Both the position numbers and the translations under genes were made by a program. The notes below the pieces were generated by a model. The model was not told the origin of the DNA and did not search any database. It saw only the letters and a list, made by a program, of their open reading frames with translations. A DNA stretch of 32,665 bases from Aliarcobacter sp. (GTDB lineage Bacteria > Campylobacterota > Campylobacteria > Campylobacterales > Arcobacteraceae): assembly GCA_028681275.1 (NCBI GenBank), contig JAQUIV010000010.1, positions 1 through 32,665 of the forward strand, given 5' to 3'. Shown one piece after another: positions 1 through 9,687 of this stretch; within the stretch, counting starts at the first letter, position 1; every line of letters starts with the position of its first letter.

Positions 1-371
1 AACTTTTAAGTGAAAAAACAAGCCTAAAATATCCTCTAACTTTATTAACAGGAAGAACAAGAGACCAATGGCATAGTGGAACAAAAACAAATCTTCCAAG
101 AACTCTTTTAAAATATAAAGAGCTAAATTTTTGTGAAATCCACCCAATAAATGCAAAACAATTTGGAATTCAAGATGGAGATAGCATAAAAATTTCATCA
201 ATAAGAGGAGAAATAGAATCAAAAGCAATTTTGAGTGAAGATATAAGAATCGACACAATTTTTATGCCAATTAGTAATAGAAATATAAACTACCTAACAC
301 ACGATTTATATGATAAAGACTCTATGCAACCTGATTATAATCATAGTGCTGTTAGGGTTGAGAGGGTTTAG
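1..371 (+). CDS. Molybdopterin oxidoreductase, assimilatory nitrate reductase-like catalytic subunit, C-terminal fragment (5' truncated by window)
   Basis: Frame 3 is open from the window edge to TAG at 369-371; translation LLSEKTSLKYPLTLLTGRTRDQWHSGTKTNLPRTLLKYKELNFCEIHPINAKQFGIQDGDSIKISSIRGEIESKA... is typical of the molydopterin dinucleotide-binding C-terminal domain; nirBD lies downstream. Confidence 0.85.
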   Translation, partial: LLSEKTSLKYPLTLLTGRTRDQWHSGTKTNLPRTLLKYKELNFCEIHPINAKQFGIQDGDSIKISSIRGEIESKAILSEDIRIDTIFMPISNRNINYLTHDLYDKDSMQPDYNHSAVRVERV

Positions 372-384
372 AATATAAAAAAGT

Positions 385-412
385 GACTCAAAATATTTTG
401 AGTCCTATTTTA
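385..412 (+). terminator. Stem-loop terminator after nitrate reductase
   Basis: Perfect palindrome gactcaaaatattttgagtc followed by ctatttt, just after the stop codon. Confidence 0.6.
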
Positions 413-438
413 AACTATTTAATAAATAAAATATAGTA

Positions 439-1248
439 TTAAATTTCATAATTTTTTCTTGTTTTAAGGTATCCATCATTATTGTAAAAACAACCGAATC
501 CTTCACTAAAATAAGGAATATCTTCTCCTCCAACTTTCATAGCTTCAAATTGTAATTCTCTTAATAATTCACTAAAGAATCTAATAATTTGTGCAACATA
601 TAATTGTCTAAAAGGAGAGACTGCTTCAAAAATTCCTGTTCTAAAACTTGCGTCATCTATTTTGTCTATCTTATTTCCATCTTCTGAAATATGGTCAACA
701 AGCATAAATTGACCAAATAATTTATCAGCTATTTCTGCATTATTACGAATGTTATTCTTCTTCTTTTCTGAAATATATCTAGTATATAATTTCATATCTA
801 TGTCATTAAACCAATTTGAGATAGGATTATTATTTTGATTAGAACTAACTAAATTATTTAAATTTTCATATCTATCTTTTATTGCAAAATCTGATAGTAT
901 AGATAATATTTTTTGACGTATTTCATCATCTAAATTATCTAAATATTCGAAATTAAACTTATACTTACTTTTTATATTTATCGAACGTTTATACAACTCG
1001 ATTATATTATGTCCTATATCTTTTAAAAATTTACCATTTGGAAACTTACCATTATTTTCAATATAATAATCTAACAAAATACAAAGCTTTGCTATTCTTT
1101 CAATACCAATTGATAAGTTACTAAATGCCTGATAATATATACCTTTTTTAGCATAATTTGCTTTTCTTATTTGAGTTACCCCAGAGGATACTATCTCATA
1201 TGCAAAAGTAGCTTCTTTTGACAAAGAAATAAAAGTTTCACTATACAC
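439..1248 (-). CDS. Hypothetical protein, helical, possibly HEPN/AbiV-like
   Basis: 269-aa ORF; N-terminal region ...YYQAFSNLSIGIERIAKLCILLDYYIENNGKFPNGKFLKDIGHNIIELYKRS resembles HEPN/AbiV-type helical proteins (pattern recognition only). Confidence 0.7.
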   Translation of the reverse strand: MYSETFISLSKEATFAYEIVSSGVTQIRKANYAKKGIYYQAFSNLSIGIERIAKLCILLDYYIENNGKFPNGKFLKDIGHNIIELYKRSINIKSKYKFNFEYLDNLDDEIRQKILSILSDFAIKDRYENLNNLVSSNQNNNPISNWFNDIDMKLYTRYISEKKKNNIRNNAEIADKLFGQFMLVDHISEDGNKIDKIDDASFRTGIFEAVSPFRQLYVAQIIRFFSELLRELQFEAMKVGGEDIPYFSEGFGCFYNNDGYLKTRKNYEI

Positions 1249-1500
1249 AGATTTAGCCTTTATATTTTTTTACATAGTAACATAAAAAAGGAGATAGGTA
1301 CAATTAAGTCTTCCTATTGGATTTAAAGTTAATTTTTCAAAATATTGAGAGATATAAAGAAGCTTAAAAGAAATTATTCAAGAAACGAAATCCATTAAAG
1401 AAAAATATGGCATCAAAGTATCACTAATATTAAAGCACTATAACAATAAGGTGCTATAATTCCTCCCAAATACACTCTATGAGTAAAAATAAGGAATTAA

Positions 1501-2031
1501 ATGGCTACAAAAGCTACAATCTACAAAGCACTTTTAAATATAGCAAATATGGATACAAACTACTACAATGAACATAATTTAACTCTAGCTTTACATCCAT
1601 CTGAAACCGAACTACGGCTAATGGCGAGAGTTGTTGCATTTATATTAAATGCTAATGAAGATTTAGTTTTTTGCAAAGGAATATCAGAAGATGATGAACC
1701 TGATTTATGGATAAAAGATTTAGATGGAAGTATCAAGTTATGGATAGATTTAGGACAAGTAGATGAAAAACGTATCAAAAAAGCTTGTGGTCGTTCGGAC
1801 AAAGTTATCGTTTATACTTACCAAGAAAATATGTCAACACCGTGGTTTAAACAAATAGAAAACAATATCAACCGATTTAAAAATCTCTCTGTAATTCAGT
1901 TAAATATTGAAGAAGATATAGAAAAATTTGCAAAAAGAAGTATGGTTTTACAATGTAATATCAGCGATGAAGAACTTACTTTAATTAGTGATAATGATGA
2001 TTTAATTGTAACAAAAACACAATTGAACTAA
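1501..2031 (+). CDS. YaeQ family protein
   Basis: 176 aa with YaeQ-like MATKATIYKALLNIANMDTNYY...LTLALHPSETELRLMARVVAFIL...DEPDLWIKDLDGSIKLWIDLGQVDEKRIKKACGRSDKVIVYTY. Confidence 0.9.
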   Translation: MATKATIYKALLNIANMDTNYYNEHNLTLALHPSETELRLMARVVAFILNANEDLVFCKGISEDDEPDLWIKDLDGSIKLWIDLGQVDEKRIKKACGRSDKVIVYTYQENMSTPWFKQIENNINRFKNLSVIQLNIEEDIEKFAKRSMVLQCNISDEELTLISDNDDLIVTKTQLN

Positions 2032-2176
2032 ATTTTATATATTCTTAATTTTACATTAAAATATTTATATTTATATTTTAACATCTTAGAATTGTATATT
2101 TTATATATAATTTATTTTTAAAATTACATAAAATTACTGCTAAACTTCTTTTATAATTTAAATACAAGGTTTATTT

Positions 2177-4639
2177 ATGAAAGAAAAACTAGTAGTAATC
2201 GGAAATGGAATGAGTGGTTTAAGAACCATCGAAGACCTTTTAGAAATAGATAAAAACAGATATGAGATTACAATTTATGGTGAAGAACCTCATGTAAACT
2301 ATAATAGAATCATGCTCTCATACATCCTTTCACAAGAAAAAACTTTTGAAGATACAATTATCAATCATTTATCATGGTATGAACAAAACAGTATCACTTT
2401 ACACAAAGGTGATAAAATTGTATCAATAGATAAAGAAAATAAAACTATCAAAAGTGAAAGTGGAAAAACACAATCTTACGACAAACTTCTAATAGCAACT
2501 GGTTCAACTGCCTTTATTCCTAAAACAAAAGGAAGTGACTTAGAAAATGTAATTGCCTTTAGAACAAAAGCAGATGTTGATGCAATTATTAGCACTATTA
2601 GAAAAGAAAAAACTGCTGTGGTTGTTGGTGGTGGATTACTTGGGCTTGAAGCTGCTTATGGAATTGCAAAACATGGAATTAAAACTATTTTAGTTCATAG
2701 AAGTGGAAGCATACTTTCTCAACAACTTGACTCAACAGGTGGAAAATTACTTCAAAGAAATCTTGAATCTTATGGAATTGAATTTAAACTAAACACAACT
2801 ATAAAAGAGATTTCAGGTGATGGAATCGTTGAAAAAGTAGAGTTCACAGATGGAGTTTGTGTTGAATCAAATTTAGTTGTTTTTGCAACGGGAATTATTC
2901 CAAACACAAAATTAGCTCTTGATGCTTCACTGAATTGTAATAAAGGAATAGTTGTTGATGATTTCCTAAAAACTTCTGATGATTCTATTTTTGCTATTGG
3001 AGAGTGTGTTGAACACGATGGAAATACTTATGGATTAGTAGCTCCACTTTATGAACAAGCAAAAGTTTTAGCAAAAGTTCTAGCAAATAAAAAAACAGAT
3101 GGTTATGAGGGTTCAACTCTTTCAACTAGACTAAAAATTTCAGGTGTTGATTTGTTTTCTGCTGGAGATTATTTAGGTGATGAGACAACAGAAGATTTAA
3201 TTTTATTAGATGAAAAAGTAGGAATTTATAAAAAACTAGTAATTTACAATAATAAAATCATCGGAATTGTACTTTATGGCGATACAAACGATGCTTCTTG
3301 GTATTTAAAACTTCTAAAAGAACACACTGATATAAGAGATTTAAGAACAAAAATCTTATTTGGAAAATCAGCACTTTCAGGAGATTCAGGTCATGGGGGA
3401 AATGACATAAACTCTATGAGTGACGATGAAGAAGTTTGCGGATGTAATGGAGTTTGCAAAGGTGATATTGTAAATGCAATAAAAGATAAAGATTTAAAAT
3501 CTCTAAGTGATGTAAAATCATGTACAAAAGCTGGAGCTTCATGTGGTTCATGTTTAGGTTTAGTTGAGCAAATTTTAGTAAATACTTTGGGTGATGAGTA
3601 CAACGCTATTGAAGAAGGAATTTGTTCTTGTACTCCACTTGGACACAAAGAGATTAAAAAAGCAATTAATGAAGGTGAGTTTGAAACAGTTTATGATGTA
3701 TTCTCAAAACTTGAATGGAAAACTGCCGATGGTTGTGCAAAATGCCGACCAGCAATAAACTACTATTTACTTGTAAAATACAATGATGATAAATACAAAA
3801 ATGACAAAAGAAGTGCCTTAGTAAACGATAGAATGTTTGCAAATATCCAAAAAGATGGAACATATTCTGTGGTTCCAAGAATTTGGGGAGGATTAACATC
3901 TCCACAAGAATTAAAAGATATTGCTGATATTGCAGTTAAATACAATGTTCCAACTGTAAAATTTACAGGTGGTCAAAGACTTGATATGCTTGGAGTTAAA
4001 AAAGAGCAATTAGCTCCTATGTGGCAAGATTTAAATGATGCTGGATTTGTTTCAGGACAAGCTTATGCAAAGGGTTTAAGAACTGTAAAAACTTGTGTGG
4101 GAAACACTTGGTGTAGATTTGGAACTCAAGATTCTATGAATATGGGTGTAATTATTGAAAAACTTACATGGGGAAGCTGGACACCACATAAATTTAAAAT
4201 TGCAGTTTCAGGATGTCCAAGAAATTGTGCAGAAGCAACTATCAAAGATTTAGGAATTATTGGAGTTGATTCAGGTTGGGAAATTCATATTGCTGGAAAT
4301 GGTGGTATAAAAGTGAGGGTTACAGATTTACTTTGTAAAGTTGAAACAGACGAAGAGTTATTAGAATATGTAAAAGCTTTTATGCAATTTCATAGAGAAG
4401 ATTCATATTACTTAGAAAGAACTGCCCATTGGGTTGAGCGAACTGGATTACAATATATAAAAGATGTAATGTTGGATAAAAACCAAGTTAAAGCTTATGC
4501 AAAAAGATTTGAAATATCACAAGAATCAGCACAAGTTGACCCTTGGGCACAAGCAATTAAAGATGGGTTTACTAAAGAGTTTAATCCAATCGTAATTAAT
4601 CCAGAAGAATCTCATAGTTTTGAAGCAAAGGAAATATAA
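2177..4639 (+). CDS. nirB: Nitrite reductase [NAD(P)H] large subunit
   Basis: 820 aa: FAD-NAD(P) domain (VVIGNGMSGLRTIEDL; VVVGGGLLGLEAAYG), BFD-like Cys clusters (CGCNGVCKGDI; CTKAGASCGSC), siroheme/4Fe4S motifs (TCVGNTWCRFG...SGCPRNCAEA). Confidence 0.95.
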   Translation: MKEKLVVIGNGMSGLRTIEDLLEIDKNRYEITIYGEEPHVNYNRIMLSYILSQEKTFEDTIINHLSWYEQNSITLHKGDKIVSIDKENKTIKSESGKTQSYDKLLIATGSTAFIPKTKGSDLENVIAFRTKADVDAIISTIRKEKTAVVVGGGLLGLEAAYGIAKHGIKTILVHRSGSILSQQLDSTGGKLLQRNLESYGIEFKLNTTIKEISGDGIVEKVEFTDGVCVESNLVVFATGIIPNTKLALDASLNCNKGIVVDDFLKTSDDSIFAIGECVEHDGNTYGLVAPLYEQAKVLAKVLANKKTDGYEGSTLSTRLKISGVDLFSAGDYLGDETTEDLILLDEKVGIYKKLVIYNNKIIGIVLYGDTNDASWYLKLLKEHTDIRDLRTKILFGKSALSGDSGHGGNDINSMSDDEEVCGCNGVCKGDIVNAIKDKDLKSLSDVKSCTKAGASCGSCLGLVEQILVNTLGDEYNAIEEGICSCTPLGHKEIKKAINEGEFETVYDVFSKLEWKTADGCAKCRPAINYYLLVKYNDDKYKNDKRSALVNDRMFANIQKDGTYSVVPRIWGGLTSPQELKDIADIAVKYNVPTVKFTGGQRLDMLGVKKEQLAPMWQDLNDAGFVSGQAYAKGLRTVKTCVGNTWCRFGTQDSMNMGVIIEKLTWGSWTPHKFKIAVSGCPRNCAEATIKDLGIIGVDSGWEIHIAGNGGIKVRVTDLLCKVETDEELLEYVKAFMQFHREDSYYLERTAHWVERTGLQYIKDVMLDKNQVKAYAKRFEISQESAQVDPWAQAIKDGFTKEFNPIVINPEESHSFEAKEI

Positions 4640-4641
4640 GA

Positions 4642-4950
4642 ATGGCAAAATGGTACAAAATCACAGAAATTGAAAATATCCCATTTATGGGTTCAAGAAA
4701 AGTTGAAATTGGTGAAATTGAAATAGCAATTTTTAAAACAAGAGATGGTTCAATTTTTGCAGTAAACAATATTTGTCCACACAAAAAAGGAAAATTAAGC
4801 GAAGGTTTAGTTCACGAAACACAAGTAACTTGTCCTTTACATAACTGGGAAATTGATTTAAAAACTGGTGAGGCTTTGGGAAATGATAAGGGTTGTACGG
4901 GAATTTTTGAAACTAAAATCGAAGATAATGTTTTATATCTGAATATCTAA
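4642..4950 (+). CDS. nirD: Nitrite reductase small subunit, Rieske [2Fe-2S]
   Basis: 102 aa with Rieske motifs CPHKKGKLSEG and CPLHNWEID; 2-bp gap after nirB. Confidence 0.93.
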   Translation: MAKWYKITEIENIPFMGSRKVEIGEIEIAIFKTRDGSIFAVNNICPHKKGKLSEGLVHETQVTCPLHNWEIDLKTGEALGNDKGCTGIFETKIEDNVLYLNI

Positions 4951-4954
4951 AGTC

Positions 4955-4996
4955 ATAATGAGTTTAACCTTTGATTAAACTCATTATCCTTTTTCT
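4955..4996. terminator. Terminator hairpin after nirD, between convergent genes
   Basis: ataatgagttta-acctttgat-taaactcattat followed by cctttttctc; 12-bp stem. Confidence 0.75.
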
Positions 4997-5257
4997 CTCA
5001 TCTGCTTTACAATCTAAAATATCTCTTTTACTTTTTGAATTTATAAAACAATTTAGAGTTTTATCCAATAACCAAACCCTATCTTCTAAATTATCATGTC
5101 TTGCAATATCAATTCGTTCGTAATATTTATGTATAAGTCCTTCTTTTTCTTTTTCTAAGTCAAAAATATTTACTTCATTTGCAAATAAATCCACATAAAT
5201 AAAAAATAATATTATTTTTTTAAGCAATTCAAACCTTTTTTTGGCGAATTCTATCAA
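4964..5257 (-). CDS. Small hypothetical protein
   Basis: 97-aa ORF with hydrophobic N-terminal segment; no family recognised. Confidence 0.5.
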   Translation of the reverse strand: MIEFAKKRFELLKKIILFFIYVDLFANEVNIFDLEKEKEGLIHKYYERIDIARHDNLEDRVWLLDKTLNCFINSKSKRDILDCKADERKRIMSLIKG

Positions 5258-5297
5258 ACTTACAATAATAGAATATTAAAAAATAATATTATAACTC

Positions 5298-6425
5298 TTA
5301 TTTCTCTAATAAATGCTCATATTTTTTATCAGTTAGAAGTTTCATAAATGCAACTAATGCCTCAATTTTCCTATCTGTTAAAGCACTTGCTTTTAACTCT
5401 TTTAGGGATATTGTCTCTTTCACTTCTGCTTCATCCCAAACTTTTTTAGTTTCAGGATTTATATTTCTATCTTTATTATTGTACTTATCATAAAACTCAA
5501 CAACTGTTTTTAAATCTTTAAATACTCCATTGTGCATATAAGGAGCTGTAACTGCCACATTTCTCAAAGTTGGAACTTTATGTTTTCCTAATTGTTTTTC
5601 ATCTTTTACATTTGGATTTGCTAATAAACCTTTATCAATCTCTTTTACACCATTTTTTGCTCTTAATTGATTATTTGCAGGTGTTCCAATATTATGATAT
5701 TCATAATTTGTAAAAGTCTCCCCTGCTTTATCTTCACCTTTTAAAACGTGACAAGAGGCGCATGAATTATTGTTATTTGAGAAGAATATTGATTTTCCTA
5801 AATCTTCAAGTGGAGTTAAATCATATTCACCTTTTAAATATCTATCGTATTTTGAATCAAATGGTGAAAATTCATCTGTTCTTTCAAAGGCTGCAATAAC
5901 TTGTGTTAAAGCACTATAAGCTTTTTCTTCATCTTCTAAAATATCATTTCCAAAAAGGTTTTTGAATGAATTTACATATAACTCATTTTCTTTGATTCTA
6001 TTAATTACCTCTTTTTTATTTGCCATTCCCATTTCTGCTGGATTTAATGGAGGTCCACCAGCTTGGTCTTCAAGAGTTGATGCTCTTCCATCCCAAAATT
6101 GTCCACCAACAAATTTTTGTTTTTTCTCATCAAAATGAAATGCTGGTGAAAACTTTGCATAAGATGCACTTGGAGCTTGTCTATCACCAATTGATTTATT
6201 ATCATCACCCAAAGATGCCATTTTAGAAACACCATTATCTCGATTATCTACAAATCCGCTGTTTGGATTGTGACAAGTTGCACAGGCTTGTGTTCTATTA
6301 TTTGATAAGTTTTTATCAAAAAACAAAATCTGCCCCAACTCCTCTTTTGATAAATTACCACTTGCACTTAAACTAACACTTGAAAATGCTAAAAACATAG
6401 CTACTACTAATTTTGAACCTCTCAT
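5298..6425 (-). CDS. Di-heme cytochrome c peroxidase / MauG-like
   Basis: Signal peptide, two CxxCH motifs (CATCHNPNSGFVD; CASCHVLKG), VPTLRNVAVTAPYMHNGVFKDLKTVVEFY typical of bacterial CCP/MauG. Confidence 0.92.
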   Translation of the reverse strand: MRGSKLVVAMFLAFSSVSLSASGNLSKEELGQILFFDKNLSNNRTQACATCHNPNSGFVDNRDNGVSKMASLGDDNKSIGDRQAPSASYAKFSPAFHFDEKKQKFVGGQFWDGRASTLEDQAGGPPLNPAEMGMANKKEVINRIKENELYVNSFKNLFGNDILEDEEKAYSALTQVIAAFERTDEFSPFDSKYDRYLKGEYDLTPLEDLGKSIFFSNNNNSCASCHVLKGEDKAGETFTNYEYHNIGTPANNQLRAKNGVKEIDKGLLANPNVKDEKQLGKHKVPTLRNVAVTAPYMHNGVFKDLKTVVEFYDKYNNKDRNINPETKKVWDEAEVKETISLKELKASALTDRKIEALVAFMKLLTDKKYEHLLEK

Positions 6426-7342
6426 TAAATCCCCCTCTTTTTTAATAAATTTATAACTGGTCTAAATAATAAATCTTTTAATGAAAGATAATCTTTCATC
6501 TGCTCTTTTTTTAGACCAAACTTCATAACTTTTACACTATTTGATAAACATAAAGTTCCAAAAACTCTGTCCCAAATAGAAATATAACCACCATAATTTT
6601 TGTCAAAATGTTTTTTGCTGTGATGTATTTGATGCTGTTTTGGCGACATAAACCATTTTTCAATAAAATTCCCATAAGAAAATGGCACATGAGAATGTCT
6701 TAAATTTGAGCCAAAAACAGAAAATATAAATAAAAAAACATTAACTCCTAAAACCATATAAATATCAATCATAGAACCAAATAGATATATAAAAACTCCT
6801 GTAACAACACCAACACTCAAAGAGTATCTCAATCCAAAAAGAAAATTCTCAACTGGATGAACCCTATAAAAAGTGACTGGTGTTAAAACTTTTGCACTAT
6901 GATGAATTTTGTGAAACTCCCATAAAAATGGGATTGTATGTAAAAATCTATGTAACCAATATCTTGTAAAATCACTCACACCAAAAACTGAAATCGTATA
7001 CATCAAAATAATCATTTCATAAGAGAAAAAACTATTTTCATAATAATCAAATTGCAAAAATAAAAATTTATTTACATTAAAAGCGATAGTTTTTGCACTT
7101 ATAATAAAAGGTACTAACAATAAAATATTTATAAAATATGATAAAAAAAAGTAGTAATAATCCAACTTTGCACTAGGATGTAACCAAAGTTTTGAAGAAG
7201 TTATTACTCTGCTATTTTTTTTACTTACATAAAAATAGATTATTGCTAATAATATAGAACTCAACAAATAGACCCAAAATAGTCTTTTGTTTGGGTCTAT
7301 TAAATATTCAAGTGCAAAAAGTTCTTTCGAAATAGTGGTCAA
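6425..7342 (-). CDS. Fatty acid hydroxylase / sterol desaturase superfamily membrane protein
   Basis: Multi-TM protein with three His boxes: HRFLH, HKIHH, HQIHHSKKHFDKNYGG; overlaps the adjacent MauG-like gene by 1 bp. Confidence 0.9.
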   Translation of the reverse strand: MTTISKELFALEYLIDPNKRLFWVYLLSSILLAIIYFYVSKKNSRVITSSKLWLHPSAKLDYYYFFLSYFINILLLVPFIISAKTIAFNVNKFLFLQFDYYENSFFSYEMIILMYTISVFGVSDFTRYWLHRFLHTIPFLWEFHKIHHSAKVLTPVTFYRVHPVENFLFGLRYSLSVGVVTGVFIYLFGSMIDIYMVLGVNVFLFIFSVFGSNLRHSHVPFSYGNFIEKWFMSPKQHQIHHSKKHFDKNYGGYISIWDRVFGTLCLSNSVKVMKFGLKKEQMKDYLSLKDLLFRPVINLLKKRGI

Positions 7343-7345
7343 ATT

Positions 7346-8293
7346 CTAATCTCCATCCGCATCTAATATTTTTCCAGTTACACTTAATTGACCAATTAAA
7401 GATAAATAATATGCATTATGTAAATCTTTTACACTATTAAATAAAACTGTTGCATTTGTAAAATCATCAACAGGCAGTTTTTTTAACTCATTTTGAGCCT
7501 CTTTTATTTTATCAATAACCATTAAAAGCTCAATAGCTGCACCTTTACTTAATGCAAACGCTGCGAAATCATAATATTCATGTTTCTCAACTATTTGTTT
7601 ATGAGCGTCTAAAATTGCATCTATGGCATTGAACGAGTTTTTACTTAAAAAATATTCTGCTCTTTCGTTTTTTGGGTCATTTTTAAATTTACCAGCATTT
7701 CCACTAGCATTTCCAATTCTCCACTCTTTTAATCTATAAGAACTAGCAATTAAAGTATTTATAACCAAAGAATTTTCCCATTTTTCATCTTTTGCCGGTT
7801 TTGTTAGATATGTTTGATAAACCTCTTTTATCTCTTCTAAATAAGAAATCATTGAATCCAAAATAGCAACACTTAACTCTTTTTCTCTTTTTGAAATCTC
7901 TTTATCATTAAAAATTACATACTCCAAAGCATTTATAGTTTTAAACGAGTTCTTAAATAAAGCAGTTTTAACCTCATCTTTTGATTCAACAACTCTTTTC
8001 ATCTGAGAAGGTAAATCCTCTTTTAAATTGTTGTAAACATCCATATATCTTGGAGTATCAGCATAATTCTCGTCTAAATCTCCAGCAATATAAAAAGCTT
8101 CAACTTTTTTCCATGACTTTAAAAAATTTGTAAAGTTAACAGCATTTACATCTTTTTGTAAAATTTTTCCATTATCTATTGTTTCTTGAACATTTGGAAT
8201 TGATACATTTTTGATAATATTTACAAGTACTCTTTCATTGGCAAAAACCATACTTGAAAACAACAAAACTAAAAACAAAACTTTTTTCATCAT
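7346..8293 (-). CDS. Imelysin family protein (second paralogue)
   Basis: Signal peptide; FLKSWKKVEAFYIAG..., FKTINALEYVIFN, SYRLKEWRIGNASGNAGKFKNDPKNERAEYFLSKNSFNAIDAIL match imelysin architecture. Confidence 0.8.
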   Translation of the reverse strand: MMKKVLFLVLLFSSMVFANERVLVNIIKNVSIPNVQETIDNGKILQKDVNAVNFTNFLKSWKKVEAFYIAGDLDENYADTPRYMDVYNNLKEDLPSQMKRVVESKDEVKTALFKNSFKTINALEYVIFNDKEISKREKELSVAILDSMISYLEEIKEVYQTYLTKPAKDEKWENSLVINTLIASSYRLKEWRIGNASGNAGKFKNDPKNERAEYFLSKNSFNAIDAILDAHKQIVEKHEYYDFAAFALSKGAAIELLMVIDKIKEAQNELKKLPVDDFTNATVLFNSVKDLHNAYYLSLIGQLSVTGKILDADGD

Positions 8294-9687
8294 AACTCCT
8301 CTAAAAATTTAAGTAATTTTTCTCTTTTTTCTTTTGGTAAATTCATATAATTCTCTTTTGCTTTTAAGGCTTCACCACCATGCCACAAAATAGCCTCTTG
8401 AAAACTTCTAGCTCTTCCATCATGTAGAAGTCTAGGTTTCTCTTTATTTATTTTCTCATGAAGAGCAAGTCCCCATAAAGGTGCAGTTCTCCACTCATTT
8501 CCATTTGCTTTAAATTCAACTCTTCCATCACTTAACTCTTCACCCATATCATGTAACAAAAAATCAGAATAAGGGAAAACTTTAAAACCTTTTTTTGTAT
8601 CAAAACTACTAATATGACACTTTGAACATGAAATTTGCTCAAATATTTCTAAACCCTCTTTATACTCTTTTGTGATTTTAGGAGTATACGTTTTTATATT
8701 TTTTAAATAATAAGTAACCACATCAAGTCTTTCATCTGGTAAATCAATAGCATCTTTTGCTTTTGGTGCGTCATTACATGCTTTTTGAAAAGAGGTACAA
8801 TTTTCATTTGGAAAAATCGAAGTTGTTAATCCCATATCATTTGAAGCAGCACCAGCAACTTGTTCTTTCAAAGAAGCTACACTTGCTTTCCAAGTATATT
8901 TACCTAGTTCTTCTTTTTTTGTAAGATTAGAATAAACCCAATTTGCTCGACCTGATATTCCATCTTCATTTTTATCATTTATATCTTCGTTTTTTAAAAT
9001 ATCTTCATCTGAAATTAATGTTATTAAACCCATACCATTCAGCGTGGGAGCTATTCTATACGAAACATTGCTATCTTTTTCTAATTCTCCATAATTTAGA
9101 TTTACTAAAGAGTATTTAGGCTTTAATAAAAGTTGTTTTTCACTATCAGGAAATATTACTTCAACTTCTTCAAAATCTATTTTTATATTACCTTCAAAAT
9201 CTATTCCATGAATTCCATTTATTGATAATTGATTTCCATAAACACTATTTGGAACAAAACCTTTATATTTTAAAAACTCTTGATGTTCCTTTGAATCATT
9301 TGATTTTATAGATAATCTTGCAACCAAAGATCTTGAGCTAAAACCATCTTTATTAATCAAAGTTCCTCTTCCATTTGAAGGATGACATGAAATACAGGTA
9401 TTTGCATTAAAAAGAGGTCCTAATCCATCTCTTGCGGTTGTAACACTCGGTGATTCAACCCAAGGAATAGTAAAAAAACTTCTACCTAATATAAACTTAT
9501 CATATTCCTCATCATTTAAATTATTAATTGGTTTTAAAAGTATTGAATTATTTTTATCATTTGATAAATATTTATCACTATTATCAACGGCAAAAAGCCC
9601 CGTAGCAAATATTACTACAAGGCTTTTTATTATAAAAATGTTTTTAAATAAATTATAATTTTGTTTCATCAGGATCTGTAACATCAT
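8290..9687 (-). CDS. DUF1111 di-heme oxidoreductase (putative thiol oxidoreductase, DHOR)
   Basis: Two CxxCH motifs (NTCISCHPSNGRG; ISCSKCHISSF) and RTAPLWGLALHEKINKEKPRLLHDGRARSFQEAILWHGGEA, diagnostic for the DUF1111 family. Start may be the internal ATG at 9669 (MKQNYNLF). Confidence 0.9.
   Translation of the reverse strand: MMLQILMKQNYNLFKNIFIIKSLVVIFATGLFAVDNSDKYLSNDKNNSILLKPINNLNDEEYDKFILGRSFFTIPWVESPSVTTARDGLGPLFNANTCISCHPSNGRGTLINKDGFSSRSLVARLSIKSNDSKEHQEFLKYKGFVPNSVYGNQLSINGIHGIDFEGNIKIDFEEVEVIFPDSEKQLLLKPKYSLVNLNYGELEKDSNVSYRIAPTLNGMGLITLISDEDILKNEDINDKNEDGISGRANWVYSNLTKKEELGKYTWKASVASLKEQVAGAASNDMGLTTSIFPNENCTSFQKACNDAPKAKDAIDLPDERLDVVTYYLKNIKTYTPKITKEYKEGLEIFEQISCSKCHISSFDTKKGFKVFPYSDFLLHDMGEELSDGRVEFKANGNEWRTAPLWGLALHEKINKEKPRLLHDGRARSFQEAILWHGGEALKAKENYMNLPKEKREKLLKFLEEL

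Noticed and set aside
1563-1802. Minus-strand ORF inside yaeQ-family gene
   Set aside because: Antisense shadow of a well-supported CDS, no ribosome-binding site or protein family signal.
3391-3945. Three minus-strand ORFs inside nirB
   Set aside because: Antisense to conserved Cys/siroheme-binding coding sequence; low-complexity translations.
4596-4784. Minus-strand ORF across the nirB/nirD junction
   Set aside because: Overlaps two clear CDSs on the opposite strand.
6020-6235. ORFs on both strands within the MauG-like gene (6020-6226 plus, 6044-6235 minus alternate frame)
   Set aside because: Overlap a strongly supported di-heme peroxidase reading frame.
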